This document shows positions 11,990-21,697 of a stretch of 64,000 nucleotides of DNA, piece after piece. How positions within the stretch are numbered: position 1 is the stretch's first letter; each line of letters opens with the position of its first letter. Origin of the DNA: Streptomyces fructofermentans (GTDB lineage: Bacteria; Actinomycetota; Actinomycetes; Streptomycetales; Streptomycetaceae); contig NZ_BMWD01000008.1 of NCBI RefSeq assembly GCF_014651055.1, positions 124,001 to 188,000 of the forward strand, given 5' to 3'. The position numbers and the translations under genes are program-made. The notes beneath the pieces are model-generated. The model searched no databases. It saw only the letters and a list, made by a program, of their open reading frames with translations, and was not told the DNA's origin.

Positions 11990-12412
11990 TCAGACCTTCC
12001 GATAGGCGTACGCGTCCGACGCCGCGGCCATCACCGCCGCCAGGTCGGCACCGGCGGAGGCGGCGACGACCGCGGCCACCGCGCCCTCCACGAAGGGCGC
12101 GTCCACCAGCCGGGTCCCCGGCGGCAGTTCGTCCCCCTCGGCCAGCAGTGCCTTGACCGTGAGGACCGCGCTGCCCAGGTCGGTGAGCACGGCAACCCCG
12201 GCACCCCGGTCCACGGCCGCCGCCGCCGCGGAGATCAACTCCGCGCTGGTGCCCAGACCGCCGCCCGCCACACCGCCCGCGGGTGCCACCGGAGCGGTCG
12301 CGCCGCCGCCCGCCAGACCGGTCGCCAGCTCGGCCACCGACGCGGCCACCGCCGCGCTGTGCGACACGAGCACGACCCCCACCAACTCCGCGCCGCCCGC
12401 CGTGTCACTCAC
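11990..12412 (-). CDS. dhaM: PTS-dependent dihydroxyacetone kinase, phosphotransfer subunit DhaM
   Basis: 140 residues, the EIIA-mannose-like phosphocarrier of the PEP-dependent dihydroxyacetone kinase. VGVVLVSHSAAVAASVAELA carries the phosphorylated histidine near residue 18, and GVAVLTDLGSAVLTVKALL is family-typical. It lacks the HPr and EI extensions of the E. coli protein, as in other Gram-positive forms. The gene overlaps the end of dhaL by 8 nt and is last in the dhaK-dhaL-dhaM operon. It would take phosphate from HPr and pass it to the ADP bound on DhaL. Confidence 0.93.
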   Translation of the reverse strand: MSDTAGGAELVGVVLVSHSAAVAASVAELATGLAGGGATAPVAPAGGVAGGGLGTSAELISAAAAAVDRGAGVAVLTDLGSAVLTVKALLAEGDELPPGTRLVDAPFVEGAVAAVVAASAGADLAAVMAAASDAYAYRKV

Positions 12413-13004
12413 CGGCCGCCTCCGCGAGAGCCGCCATCAGGAGCGCCGACGAGGTGGCGCCCGGGTCCTGGTGCCCGATGCTGCGCTCGCCCAGATAGCT
12501 CGCCCTGCCCTTGCGGGCCTGGAGGGGCGTCGTCGCCCCCGCGCCCTCCTCCGCCGCCGCCCGCGCGGCGGCGAAGGACTCGCCGAGCGCGTCGACCGCG
12601 GGCACGAGCGCGTCGACCATCGTCTTGTCGCCGGGCGCGGCGCCCCCGAGCTGCATCACCGCGTCCACCCCGGTGCGCAGCGCCTCGGCGAGCTCCGGGA
12701 CGCCGACCTCCGGAGCCTCCCCGAGCGCCTTGCCCGTACGCCGCAGCAGCGTGCCGTACAGCGGCCCCGACGCGCCGCCCACGGTGGAGATCAGCTGACG
12801 TCCCGCCAGCGTGAGGACGCCGCCGGGGGTGTCGGGCGCCTCCTTCTCCAGGATGGCCGTGACCGCGGTGAACCCGCGCTGGAGGTTGCTGCCGTGGTCC
12901 GCGTCGCCGATCGGCGAGTCGAGGGCGGTGAGCCGCTCCGCCTCACGCTCCACGGCCGCGGCGGTCGCCGTCATCCAACGGCGGAAGAAGTCGGCGTCGA
13001 GCAC
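12405..13004 (-). CDS. dhaL: Dihydroxyacetone kinase ADP-binding subunit DhaL
   Basis: 199 residues from a GTG with AAGGAGA about 8 nt upstream; a longer frame upstream has no such signal. LTALDSPIGDADHGSNLQRG holds the Asp residues that coordinate the two magnesium ions of tightly bound ADP, and GGASGPLYGTLLRR is the conserved glycine-rich turn. DhaL carries phosphate from DhaM to the substrate bound on DhaK. The DADHGSN triad is intact, so the subunit should be active. It sits between dhaK (47 nt upstream) and dhaM (overlapping). Confidence 0.94.
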   Translation of the reverse strand: MLDADFFRRWMTATAAAVEREAERLTALDSPIGDADHGSNLQRGFTAVTAILEKEAPDTPGGVLTLAGRQLISTVGGASGPLYGTLLRRTGKALGEAPEVGVPELAEALRTGVDAVMQLGGAAPGDKTMVDALVPAVDALGESFAAARAAAEEGAGATTPLQARKGRASYLGERSIGHQDPGATSSALLMAALAEAAGE

Positions 13005-13051
13005 TGGGTCTCCTTGCGTGGTAGGTACGTCGATCACTTCCCCGCCCCGTC

Positions 13052-14044
13052 TCACATGCCCCAGCGAAGGCCCGCCGTGCTCACGGGCGCGTCCCACAGC
13101 CGCAGCAGCTCCTCGTCGACCCGGCACAGGGTCACCGAGGCTCCGGCCATGTCGAGCGAGGTGACGTAGTTGCCGACGAGCGTGCGGGCCACCGGGACCC
13201 CGCGCTCGCCCAGCACCCGCTGCACCTCGGCGTTGAACCCGTACAGCTCGAGGAGCGGGGTGGCGCCCATCCCGTTCACCAGGACCAGGACGGGGTCGCG
13301 GGGATCGAGGTCCTCCAGGATCGCGTCGACGGAGAAGTCGGCGATCTCCCGGGAGGTCATCATCGCCCGCCGCTCCCGGCCCGGCTCGCCGTGAATTCCG
13401 ACGCCCAACTCCAGCTCACCGGGGGGAAGTTCGAAGGTCGGGCTGCCCTTCGCCGGGGTGGTGCACGGGGCGAGGGCGACCCCGAAGCTGCGGGAGCTCT
13501 CGTTGACCTGACGGGCCAGTGCCTCCACCCGCTCCAGCGGGCGGCCCTCCTCGGCCGCGGCTCCGGCGATCTTCTCGACGAACAGGGTCGCGCCGGTGCC
13601 GCGCCGGCCGGCGGTGTAGAGGCTGTCGGTGACGGCCACGTCGTCGTTGACGAGGACCTTGGCGACCCGGATGCCCTCGTCCTCGGCGAGCTCCTGCGCC
13701 ATGTCGAAGTTGAGTACGTCGCCGGTGTAGTTCTTCACGATGAACAGCACGCCCGCGCCGCTGTCCACGGCGGCGGCGGCCCGCACCATTTGGTCCGGCA
13801 CCGGGCTGGTGAACACCTCGCCGGGACAGGCCGCCGACAGCATCCCGGGGCCCACGAATCCGCCGTGCAGCGGCTCGTGCCCGGAGCCGCCGCCGGAGAC
13901 GAGCCCCACCTTCCCCGCCACCGGGGCGTCCCGGCGCACGATCACCCGGTTCTCGACGTCCACGGTCAGCTCGGGATGGGCGGCGGCCATGCCCCGCAGG
14001 GCGTCCGCGATGACCGTCTCCGCCACGTTGATCAGCATCTTCAT
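13052..14044 (-). CDS. dhaK: Dihydroxyacetone kinase substrate-binding subunit DhaK
   Basis: 330 residues. LVSGGGSGHEPLHGGFVG contains the GHEP segment of the dihydroxyacetone pocket. The substrate-linking histidine is expected in GELELGVGIHGEPG (about residue 215), as in characterised DhaK. The ATG at 14044 follows AGGAGG. DhaK phosphorylates dihydroxyacetone to the glycolytic intermediate dihydroxyacetone phosphate, using phosphate from PEP via EI, HPr, DhaM and DhaL. It is the first gene of the operon. A LacI-type palindrome lies 163 nt upstream and could control it. Confidence 0.95.
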   Translation of the reverse strand: MKMLINVAETVIADALRGMAAAHPELTVDVENRVIVRRDAPVAGKVGLVSGGGSGHEPLHGGFVGPGMLSAACPGEVFTSPVPDQMVRAAAAVDSGAGVLFIVKNYTGDVLNFDMAQELAEDEGIRVAKVLVNDDVAVTDSLYTAGRRGTGATLFVEKIAGAAAEEGRPLERVEALARQVNESSRSFGVALAPCTTPAKGSPTFELPPGELELGVGIHGEPGRERRAMMTSREIADFSVDAILEDLDPRDPVLVLVNGMGATPLLELYGFNAEVQRVLGERGVPVARTLVGNYVTSLDMAGASVTLCRVDEELLRLWDAPVSTAGLRWGM

Positions 14045-14206
14045 GGAAACCTCCTGATGCGACTGGCAGCCGGGCCGCCGGCCGGTGGAGCGGCGGTCCG
14101 AGGAGCCCACTCCCGGAAGTATCGGCGCTCGGACGGCGATGGTCACGTGCGGCGACACGGGCGGTCCCGGCGGCGGGTGCGGCGGCCGACGGGACGCGGC
14201 CTGTTC

Positions 14207-14243
14207 GGAACGTTGACTAGAAAGCGCTTACCGTCTACGTTCC
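14207..14243. promoter_or_regulatory. LacI-family-type operator around AAGCGCTT
   Basis: The palindromic core AAGCGCTT (14222-14229) sits within GAAAGCGCTTAC and is framed symmetrically by GGAACGT (14207-14213) and ACGTTCC (14237-14243). Central CG with GAAAGCG/CGCTTTC arms is typical of LacI-family operators. It lies between divergent dhaK and the pectate lyase gene; which one it serves is not clear. Confidence 0.55.
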
Positions 14244-14381
14244 CGTTCAGCAGCGTGACCGGCGCCCGGCATTTCGAACCGCGATGCCGAACAATGTGGG
14301 CGGCTGGGCTCGATGCTGTGCGGCCCGCAGGTGACCGGCCGACCGTACGGGCATCGCGGCCGCTCCACGGCAACCACGATG

Positions 14382-14396
14382 TCGAACGTTGTTCGC
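14382..14396. promoter_or_regulatory. Inverted repeat TCGAAC-GTT-GTTCGC upstream of the pectate lyase
   Basis: A 6-3-6 inverted repeat with one mismatch, 137 nt before the pectate lyase start. The same layout, perfect, occurs at 18614-18628 before the arabinosidase gene, suggesting a common regulator. Directly after it comes CATATCTGAAG, so a second overlapping half-site (GTTCGCATATCTGAA) is possible. Confidence 0.5.
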
Positions 14397-14532
14397 ATAT
14401 CTGAAGACTGCCTGACTTGGGCGACCGCCCGGCCGGACGGCCGCCGATCCCCCCGCGGCTCTCCCGCGACCCCACGGTTCTCCGCTCGCTCCCCTCGCGG
14501 GAACCCCCACCGGAAGAAGAAGGAATCGGGAC

Positions 14533-15360
14533 ATGGCTTCTCACGCTCGGCCGCTCGGCCGGCACCCCCGCAGGAATCCCTTACGGCACGGTCTGGTCGG
14601 CGCTCTCGGCGCACTCGGTCTCACTATTGGCATGGTCACGACAGGTGCCACCCTGTCCACCGCGCAGGCCGCGACCTGGCCGACGCCCACGAGCAGCGAG
14701 GGTGTCTCCTCCACCGTCTCCGTGTCCGGAACCAAGGACTACGGGATGAAGCGCCTCTACGGCACGGGCGACCTGGGCAGCGGCAGCCAGGACGAGGACC
14801 AGGGACCGATCCTGCAACTGGCCGCCGGGGCCGTGCTCAAGAACGTCATCCTCGGCGCGCCGGCCGCCGACGGCATCCACTGCCTGGGGAGCTGCACCCT
14901 CCAGAACGTCTGGTGGGAGGACGTCGGCGAGGACGCGGCCACGTTCCGCGGCTCCTCCTCGTCCAGCGTCTACACCGTCTCCGGCGGCGGGGCCAAGGAG
15001 GCCGGGGACAAGGTGTTCCAGTTCAACGGTGCCGGGACGCTCAACGTCTCGAACTTCGCCGTGAAGAACTTCGGCACCCTCGTCCGCTCGTGCGGGAACT
15101 GCTCCACGCAGTACAAGCGGACGATCAACCTGAACTCCGTCGAGGTGACCTGGAAGGGCAGCCGCCTCGTCGGCATCAACACCAACTACGGGGACAGCGC
15201 GACCCTGCGGGGCATCACGGTCGTCGGGGACAGCGGCAAGAAGATCGTCCCCTGCCAGAAGTACATCGGCAACGACGACGGCGACGAGCCGTCGAAGAAC
15301 GGCACCGGGCCCGACAGCACCTACTGCAAGTACGCGACGTCGGACATCACCTACAAGTGA
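14533..15360 (+). CDS. Secreted pectate lyase, polysaccharide lyase family 3
   Basis: 275 residues with a signal peptide ending near ATLSTAQA (about residue 46). The mature part matches PL3 lyases: QDEDQGPILQLAAGAVLKNV, NVWWEDVGEDAATFRG, FQFNGAGTLNVSNFAVKNFG, and paired cysteines in CLGSC and RSCGNCS. PL3 enzymes cleave polygalacturonate by beta-elimination with calcium; the Asp-rich WWEDVGEDA segment fits the calcium site. AAGGAA precedes the ATG. The 3' flank carries a hairpin shared with the convergent arabinosidase gene. It belongs to a pectin/arabinan island. Confidence 0.93.
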   Translation: MASHARPLGRHPRRNPLRHGLVGALGALGLTIGMVTTGATLSTAQAATWPTPTSSEGVSSTVSVSGTKDYGMKRLYGTGDLGSGSQDEDQGPILQLAAGAVLKNVILGAPAADGIHCLGSCTLQNVWWEDVGEDAATFRGSSSSSVYTVSGGGAKEAGDKVFQFNGAGTLNVSNFAVKNFGTLVRSCGNCSTQYKRTINLNSVEVTWKGSRLVGINTNYGDSATLRGITVVGDSGKKIVPCQKYIGNDDGDEPSKNGTGPDSTYCKYATSDITYK

Positions 15361-15381
15361 GCCGCTCCGAGTGAGCCGCGG

Positions 15382-15432
15382 CTCCCGGGGCCGGGCGGAC
15401 CCGCCCTCGTGCGGGTCCGCCCGACCCGGGAG
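15382..15432. terminator. Bidirectional hairpin terminator
   Basis: A 13-bp perfect stem (15392-15404 with 15411-15423, loop CCTCGT) is extended outward by CTCCCGG/CCGGGAG with small bulges. It sits between the stops of the convergent pectate lyase and GH43 genes. There is no U-run, as is common in Streptomyces. Confidence 0.8.
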
Positions 15433-15438
15433 CGCCCG

Positions 15439-16869
15439 TCAGGCCCAGGCCGCGGCGACGACGAAGGAACTGTCCTGGCGGAACAGGTCCGTGCCGTCCG
15501 AGACGTCCACGCGGAGCTGGTAGTTGTAGTGGCGCAGATAGTGGCCGGGGTAGTTGTACGACTCCAGCCGCACCGAACCGCTGGCCGCGCCCGTCCGCGC
15601 GATGAAGGTGGCGTCCCTGGCGAACGTCGCCGAACCGTCGTTCGCGTCGAAGCGGGCCCGGTAGTCCCAGTGGCGCAGATAGCTCCCGGCGGCGTTCCGG
15701 AACGAGTAGCCGTTCCCGTCGGCGAGGCCCGCCACGACGGTGAACGTCGAGGCCTGCCGCTCGGCGGCCGTGCTGGAGGCCGTCACCACCGGCAGGTTGA
15801 GCAGGGCGGACTGCTCCTGCCAGTAGCGGGTGGTGAAGTTGCCCGACCGCAGTGAGCGGGTCGCCCCCGTCGGCAGGGTCACCCCGCCCGAGACCGTCTC
15901 CTTGACCACGGTGAAGTGGCGGGCGGTGCCGGAGATGCCCGGCAGCTTCCTCGGGGCACTCCAGGTGGCGAAGGTGTCGTAACTGTCGCTGTAGTAGTAG
16001 CTTCCGTCGCCGTAGCCGTCGAAGAGGATCCGCCACGCGCCGTTGTCGAGCTGCACCAGCGCGGCGCCCTCGCGCGTGCCACCCCAGCCGGCCCAGTTCC
16101 CGGTCCTGCTGATCGTGTACGGACCGGTGAGCGAGCCGGCCGTGGCGTACTCGATGTACTTCGACGTCTCGTTCTTCGTGAAGGCGTGATAGGTGGAGCC
16201 CGTCCGCACGATGAACGTGTCGATGTGGTTGGCGCCGATGCCCGACAGCTCCACCGGCGAACTCCACGCGGTGAGGGCACTGTTGGCGGCCCTGAGCAGA
16301 TAAGGGGTGAAGGTCCACTCGTTGCTCGTGGTGGAGCAGGACACGATGACGCCGACGCTTCCGTCAACGTCGACGAACCACTCGGGCGCCCAGGCGCGCG
16401 ACAGGTTCGCGACGGGGACGGTGTAGTCGTACAGGAACGTCCAGTTGGCGCGGTCCGTGCTCCGGGCGAAGCCGATGGTGCTGCTCGGGTCCTGCCAGGT
16501 GTGCGTGGTGTAGGTGATGTAGTAGTAGCCGTCGGTGTGCCTGAAGACGCTGGCGTCGCGGATCCGGTTGGCGGGAGGGGTGTACGCCGACGCCCTGAGC
16601 AGCCGGAAGTCCGTCGCGTCGTCCGACTGGTAGACGTTCACGGTGCCGTCGTTGCTGTTGAGGAACGGCACGATCGTGTATCGGGTGGCCGAGCCCCGGG
16701 GCGGTGCCGCCGCGGCGGCCGTGCCCAGCAGGCCGGGCAGCGCGCCCAGGGCCAGGGCCGAGACGGGCAGCGCCGCCATCGCGCGCAGCAGGCCGCGGCG
16801 GGAGGGCCCGGGGGCGGCGGAGGTTCCGGCCGGGTCCGGCGGGGTGAGGGGACTGTCTGCTCTGGTCAC
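15439..16869 (-). CDS. Secreted GH43-type arabinosidase with C-terminal AbfB domain
   Basis: 476 residues from a GTG preceded by GGAGAGC; a longer frame to 16977 lacks such a signal. A Tat signal (SRRGLLRAMAALPVSALAL, twin Arg) precedes a five-bladed propeller-like domain with RDASVFRHTDGYYYITYTTH and RAWAPEWFVDVDGS, where GH43 enzymes have their Asp base and an acid residue. An AbfB arabinofuranose-binding domain (about 330-476) has NAAGSYLRHWDYRARFD and YNYPGHYLRHYNYQLRVD. Release of arabinose from pectin side chains is likely; linkage specificity cannot be read. Confidence 0.88.
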   Translation of the reverse strand: MTRADSPLTPPDPAGTSAAPGPSRRGLLRAMAALPVSALALGALPGLLGTAAAAAPPRGSATRYTIVPFLNSNDGTVNVYQSDDATDFRLLRASAYTPPANRIRDASVFRHTDGYYYITYTTHTWQDPSSTIGFARSTDRANWTFLYDYTVPVANLSRAWAPEWFVDVDGSVGVIVSCSTTSNEWTFTPYLLRAANSALTAWSSPVELSGIGANHIDTFIVRTGSTYHAFTKNETSKYIEYATAGSLTGPYTISRTGNWAGWGGTREGAALVQLDNGAWRILFDGYGDGSYYYSDSYDTFATWSAPRKLPGISGTARHFTVVKETVSGGVTLPTGATRSLRSGNFTTRYWQEQSALLNLPVVTASSTAAERQASTFTVVAGLADGNGYSFRNAAGSYLRHWDYRARFDANDGSATFARDATFIARTGAASGSVRLESYNYPGHYLRHYNYQLRVDVSDGTDLFRQDSSFVVAAAWA

Positions 16870-17109
16870 GTGCGGCTCTCCTTGTTCCGGTGGCGCGTGG
16901 GTCGGTGACGCATGGGTCGAAGAGGTCCGGGCCCGGTCGCGGTGGCCCGGACGGGGACGCGTGCCCGCGGCCGGCACGTGGGCCCGTCGGCGCCGGGGTC
17001 GTCCGCTCCGGGGCCGACGGCGTGCGGGGGTGGCGCCGCCGTGGTGGTGCCACCCGGATGCCGCCGGGGCTGTCGTGCGGGGAGGGCGCGCCCGTTCCGG
17101 CGGCCGTGC

Positions 17110-18513
17110 TCAGTGGCCGACCGAGAACGTGGCGTCGGCCCGGTCGGTCGCGGTGGAGACCGGGTCGACGCGCAGCGCGTATCCGGAGTGCCGCAGGTAG
17201 CGGTCGGGGTAGTTGTGGGAACGGAAGGACGTCCAGGACGAGTCGGCGAGGCCGGCTGTCCGGTGGAAGGTGGCGTCCTGGTCGAACGCGGCGGTGCCGT
17301 CGTCGGGCTCCAGGACCACCTGATGGTTCTTGTGCCGCAGATGGCGGGTCGGGTTGTTGACCGACTGGAAGGAGACCCCGGACGGGTCGGCGAGGCCGGG
17401 CACGAGCCTCCACTGCGCGTCGGTGTACGGATCGAAGGGGTACGGGTCGATGCGGGCCGCGTAGTTGGCGTGCCGGACGTACCGGTCCGGGAAGTTGTAG
17501 GACTTCAGCCGGTTCCAGGACGGCGCGCCGTAGCGTGCGATCAGGTTGGTGTACTCGGCCGTGGTGATCGGGTGGATCGTGCCGTGCTTGGAGTTCACCG
17601 GCTGCGTGTAGGTGCGCTGGTCGGCGGCGGTCCAGGTGCCGCTCGCGAGGTCGTTCGTGTGCCAGGCGTAGAAGACGCCGTTGGGCGTGTACGTGTCTCC
17701 CCAGAGGAACCAGCCGCTGTCGGTGGGGGACTTGACGACGATCGGGGCCTCGGTGCCGCCGTGCGCCACTCCCGTGCTGAAGGGCTGGAAGCTGCCGGGG
17801 TTCAGTGAGGTGGAGCGCGCGCCCACAAGTGTCTGCTGTGAACTGTTCTTGTAGTAGAGGTAGTTGACGCCGTTGACGTCCCTGGTGAGGTTGCCGTCGA
17901 TGACGTCGTGGCCGGGGTCGAAGAACACCTGGGGCGACGAGACGGTCCGGAAGTCGGCGGTGTGGTTCACCATGATCACGTTGTGGCCGCCGGCGTTCAC
18001 CGCCGAGTAGATGATCCCGTACTGGCCGCGGCCCGGGTCCCAGAAGGCCTCGGGTGCCCAGCTGTGGGTGGCCATCGAGTGCATCCTGAGCCGGCGGTAG
18101 TCGGTGAAGCTGCGCAGGTCGGTCGACTGCCAGACGTGGATGTACTCGTTCTGCTGCGTCCAGTCCGTGCCCTTGAGGTCGGTGGCGAGCACCACGAAGG
18201 TGCCGTCCTGCTTGCGCATGATGAACGGGTCGCGCAGGCCCCCGGTCCCCTGTGTGGGGGTGACCACGGGGTTGTTCTGGTTCAGGGGCGTCCAGTTGCG
18301 GGCGTCGGTGCTGACGGCCAGGTGCAGGCCGTAGTCGGTGCCGAGTCCGTTCGGCGACTCGGTGAAGTAGCCCATGACGAAGGCGGAGTCGGCCGCGCGG
18401 GCGGGCCGGCTGCCCGTCGTCGCGGTCGCCGCCACGGCGAGGACCAGGGCCATGGTCAGGACGAGGAGCGGGCGGACTCCCTGGCGGTCGGTGCGGCTCG
18501 GTCTGGCGCTCAT
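17110..18513 (-). CDS. Secreted GH43 arabinosidase with C-terminal AbfB domain
   Basis: 467 residues with a Sec signal peptide (RPLLVLTMALVLAVAATATT, cleavage near ARA). The GH43 domain (about 42-320) has GGLRDPFIMRKQDGTFV with the expected Asp base, HSWAPEAFWDPGRGQYGIIYS, and HGGTEAPIVVK with the expected catalytic Glu. The AbfB domain (about 325-467) has SYNFPDRYVRHANYAARID, NNPTRHLRHKNHQVVLE and HNYPDRYLRHSGYALRVD, three beta-trefoil lobes. It is oriented like the neighbouring GH43 gene, 240 nt apart, possibly one transcript. The inverted repeat at 18614 lies 100 nt upstream. Confidence 0.92.
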   Translation of the reverse strand: MSARPSRTDRQGVRPLLVLTMALVLAVAATATTGSRPARAADSAFVMGYFTESPNGLGTDYGLHLAVSTDARNWTPLNQNNPVVTPTQGTGGLRDPFIMRKQDGTFVVLATDLKGTDWTQQNEYIHVWQSTDLRSFTDYRRLRMHSMATHSWAPEAFWDPGRGQYGIIYSAVNAGGHNVIMVNHTADFRTVSSPQVFFDPGHDVIDGNLTRDVNGVNYLYYKNSSQQTLVGARSTSLNPGSFQPFSTGVAHGGTEAPIVVKSPTDSGWFLWGDTYTPNGVFYAWHTNDLASGTWTAADQRTYTQPVNSKHGTIHPITTAEYTNLIARYGAPSWNRLKSYNFPDRYVRHANYAARIDPYPFDPYTDAQWRLVPGLADPSGVSFQSVNNPTRHLRHKNHQVVLEPDDGTAAFDQDATFHRTAGLADSSWTSFRSHNYPDRYLRHSGYALRVDPVSTATDRADATFSVGH

Positions 18514-18613
18514 TGACGTCTCCGGGGCGTGGGGGCCGAGCGGGCGGGGTCCCGAATGCGCACGACGTCCCCCGGCGCGGGGGAGTGCGTCGCCGCCTCG
18601 GCTGCTCGATATT

Positions 18614-18628
18614 TCGAACGCAGTTCGA
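18614..18628. promoter_or_regulatory. Perfect inverted repeat TCGAAC-GCA-GTTCGA upstream of the GH43 gene
   Basis: A perfect 6-3-6 inverted repeat 100 nt before the GH43 start, in an AT-richer stretch that also contains CGATATTTCG just to its left. It matches the repeat upstream of the pectate lyase (14382-14396). Shared control of the pectin/arabinan island is inferred. Spacing and sequence would suit an IclR- or GntR-type dimer. Confidence 0.6.
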
Positions 18629-18639
18629 TAAACCGGTCA

Positions 18640-19143
18640 GACCGTAGGGCGTGGGCGTGAGCACGTCAAGAACTTGGGCATGCCCGGCCACTTCTCGATC
18701 AGGCGCGCCCCGTGGGAGCCGGGCCACCGTTCGGAGCACCGGACGCGGGCTTCTCCGGCGCCCTTCCGAGGGGAGGCCCCGGACGGAGGGCGGGGCCTTC
18801 GAGGGCGTACGCGCGCCGACTCCGGTGCGGGGTCGCCGGTGTGGGTCCTGCGGCGGTTCCGTACCGGCGCATCCGCTCCGGCGAGGGGCGGACCGAACGG
18901 CCGGGGGCGGGCCGAACGGGCGGGTGCGGGCCGACGGACCCGTGGCGCGAACGGCCCGGCGGGGCCCGCGCGACGGTGGCCCGAACCGCCCGGCGGCGCG
19001 CGCGTCATGGTGGCCCGAATCGCCCGGTGGGGCCCGAACGAGGGCGAAAGTGGGCCGACCGGCCCTGTCGGAGGTCCGTCGCGGGGCAGAAGGTGGAACG
19101 AACCACGGACCGGCACGAGACACCGACCCGGAAGGGAAACACC
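18640..19143 (+). repeat. Intergenic region with degenerate GGCCCGAAC repeats
   Basis: Half a kilobase without a credible gene. From about 18890 to 19050, imperfect direct copies of GGTGGCCCGAACCGCCCGG and variants (GGGCCGAACGG, GCGCGAACGGCCCGG, GGGGCCCGAACG) recur roughly every 30-45 nt. The unit length varies and the copies are not in frame with anything. The end of the region is the leader of the phosphoketolase gene, with GAAGGG before its ATG. Confidence 0.55.
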
Positions 19144-21528
19144 ATGCGCGACGTCGCACCGCAGACGCCCGCCCCCATCACGGACGACGAACTGCAGGCG
19201 CTGGACGCCCACTGGCGTGCCGCGAACTACCTGGCCGTCGGTCAGATCTACCTGATGTCCAACCCCCTGCTGACCGAGCCGCTGCGGCGCGAGCACGTCA
19301 AGCCCCGGCTGCTGGGCCACTGGGGCACCTCCCCGGGCCTCAACCTCGTGCACACCCACCTCAACCGCGTGATCAGGAACCGCGGCCAGGACGCGCTGTG
19401 CGTCTGGGGGCCCGGCCACGGCGGGCCCGCCGTCCTCGCCAACTCCTGGCTGGAGGGCACCTACTCCGAGACGTACCCGGACGTCGGCAGGGACGCCGGG
19501 GGCATGGCCGCGCTCTTCAAGCAGTTCTCGTTCCCCGGCGGGGTGCCCAGCCACGTCGCGCCCGAGACGCCCGGCTCCATCCACGAGGGCGGCGAACTCG
19601 GCTACTCCCTCTCGCACGCCTACGGAGCCGCCCTGGACAACCCCGGCCTCCTCGTCGCCTGCGTGATCGGCGACGGCGAGGCGGAGACCGGTCCGCTCGC
19701 CGCGTCCTGGCACTCCAACAAGTTCCTCGACCCGGTCCACGACGGGGCCGTGCTGCCTATCCTGCACCTGAACGGCTACAAGATCGCCAACCCGACGGTG
19801 CTGGCCCGGCTGCCCGAGTCCGAACTCGACGAGCTCCTGCGGGGCTACGGGCACGTCCCGATCCATGTCTCCGGCGACGACCCGGCGACCGTGCACCGCG
19901 CCATGGCCGCCGCCATGGACGACGCGCTGGATCGGATCGCCTCGATCCAGCGCGCGGCACGCGAGGAGGGCGCCACGGAGCGCGCCCACTGGCCGGTGAT
20001 CGTGCTGCGCACCCCCAAGGGCTGGACCGGCCCCGCCGAGGTCGACGGAACGCCGGTCGAGGGCACCTGGCGGGCGCACCAGGTGCCGCTGGCGGCCGTC
20101 CGGGACAACCCCGACCACCTGCGGCAACTGGAGGGCTGGCTGCGCTCCTACCGGCCGGAGGAGCTCTTCGACGAGCACGGCGCCCCCAGCGAGCAGGTCC
20201 TCGCCTGCGTTCCGGACGGCGACCGGCGACTCGGGGCGACCCCGCACGCCAACGGCGGGCTGCTGCTGCGCGGCCTGCCGCTGCCCGGACTCGACCGGTT
20301 CGCCGTCCCGGTGGACAAGCCCGGGGCTTCCCTGCACGAACCCACCAAGGTGCTCGGCGACCTGCTGGAGCACGTCATGCGGCACACCGGCGACCGCCGC
20401 GACTTCCGGATCGTCGGACCCGACGAGACCGCCTCCAACCGGCTCCAGGCGGTGTACGCCGCCAGCGGCAAGGCGTGGCAGGCCCAGACCCTGGACGTCG
20501 ACGAGAACCTCGACCGGCACGGCAGGGTGATGGAGATCCTCTCCGAACACACCTGCCAGGGCTGGCTGGAGGGCTATCTGCTGACCGGCCGCCACGGCCT
20601 GTTCTCCTGCTACGAGGCCTTCGTCCACATCGTCGACTCGATGGTCAACCAGCACATCAAGTGGCTGCGCGTCACCCGCCGGCTGCCCTGGCGCGCCCCC
20701 ATCGCCTCCCTCAACTACCTGCTGACCTCGCACGTGTGGCGCCAGGACCACAACGGCTTCTCGCACCAGGACCCGGGCTTCGTGGACCACGTCCTCAACA
20801 AGAGCCCCGAGGTCGTACGGGTCTATCTGCCGCCGGACGCCAACACCCTGCTCTCCGTCGCGGACCACGTGCTGCGCAGCCGCGACTACGTCAACGTCGT
20901 GGTGGCCGGGAAGCAGCCGTGCTTCGACTGGCTCACCATGGAGCAGGCGAAGGCCCACTGCGCCCGGGGCGCGGGCATCTGGGAGTGGGCGGGGACGGAG
21001 GACGGCACCCGCGAGCCCGACGTGGTGCTCGCCGCCGCCGGCGACGTACCCACCCAGGAGGTGCTGGCCGCCGCGCAACTGCTCCGCCAGCACCTGCCCG
21101 ACCTCGTCGTCCGCGTCGTGAACGTCGTCGACCTGGCCCGGCTGCTGCCCAGGGAGGAGCACCCCCACGGCATGCCGGGATCGGACTACGACGCGCTGTT
21201 CACCCGCGACAGGCCGGTCGTCTTCGCCTACCACGGCTATCCGTGGCTCATCCACCGCCTGGCCTACCGCCGCAGCGGCCACGCCAACCTGCACGTACGC
21301 GGCTACAAGGAGATCGGCACCACCACCACGCCGTTCGACATGGTGGTCACCAACGACCTGGACCGCTACCGCCTGGTCATGGACGTCATCGACCGCGTCC
21401 CCGGACTCGCCGTGCGGGCCGCCCCCGTACGGCAGTTGATGGAGGACACCCGGCTGCGCCACCACGAGTGGATCCGCGAGCACGGCACCGACCTGCCGGA
21501 GGTCGCGGACTGGACCTGGACCGGCTGA
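19144..21528 (+). CDS. xfp: Xylulose-5-phosphate/fructose-6-phosphate phosphoketolase
   Basis: 794 residues, the usual length of phosphoketolases. Family motifs are [40 protein letters not shown], the thiamine-diphosphate segment [32 protein letters not shown] and [13 protein letters not shown]. It splits xylulose 5-phosphate (or fructose 6-phosphate) with phosphate into acetyl phosphate and glyceraldehyde 3-phosphate (or erythrose 4-phosphate). GAAGGG lies ahead of the ATG; a longer upstream frame has no start signal. Its place beside the arabinosidases fits use of pentoses released from arabinan, but that link is inference. Confidence 0.96.
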   Translation: MRDVAPQTPAPITDDELQALDAHWRAANYLAVGQIYLMSNPLLTEPLRREHVKPRLLGHWGTSPGLNLVHTHLNRVIRNRGQDALCVWGPGHGGPAVLANSWLEGTYSETYPDVGRDAGGMAALFKQFSFPGGVPSHVAPETPGSIHEGGELGYSLSHAYGAALDNPGLLVACVIGDGEAETGPLAASWHSNKFLDPVHDGAVLPILHLNGYKIANPTVLARLPESELDELLRGYGHVPIHVSGDDPATVHRAMAAAMDDALDRIASIQRAAREEGATERAHWPVIVLRTPKGWTGPAEVDGTPVEGTWRAHQVPLAAVRDNPDHLRQLEGWLRSYRPEELFDEHGAPSEQVLACVPDGDRRLGATPHANGGLLLRGLPLPGLDRFAVPVDKPGASLHEPTKVLGDLLEHVMRHTGDRRDFRIVGPDETASNRLQAVYAASGKAWQAQTLDVDENLDRHGRVMEILSEHTCQGWLEGYLLTGRHGLFSCYEAFVHIVDSMVNQHIKWLRVTRRLPWRAPIASLNYLLTSHVWRQDHNGFSHQDPGFVDHVLNKSPEVVRVYLPPDANTLLSVADHVLRSRDYVNVVVAGKQPCFDWLTMEQAKAHCARGAGIWEWAGTEDGTREPDVVLAAAGDVPTQEVLAAAQLLRQHLPDLVVRVVNVVDLARLLPREEHPHGMPGSDYDALFTRDRPVVFAYHGYPWLIHRLAYRRSGHANLHVRGYKEIGTTTTPFDMVVTNDLDRYRLVMDVIDRVPGLAVRAAPVRQLMEDTRLRHHEWIREHGTDLPEVADWTWTG

Positions 21529-21697
21529 GCGGGGCCCCCTCCCGACCCGCCCGCCCTGCCTGTCCTGCCCGCCGTGTCGCCCGCGGACATGTTCGGCCCA
21601 TATGCGGCCAGTTAGTGACATGTCGGAGTGGTGGACTCCGGGATGCGCTGAGATTACGCGACCCGGCTCGTCGGGCGGGAAGGCGTTGGGGGCGGAC

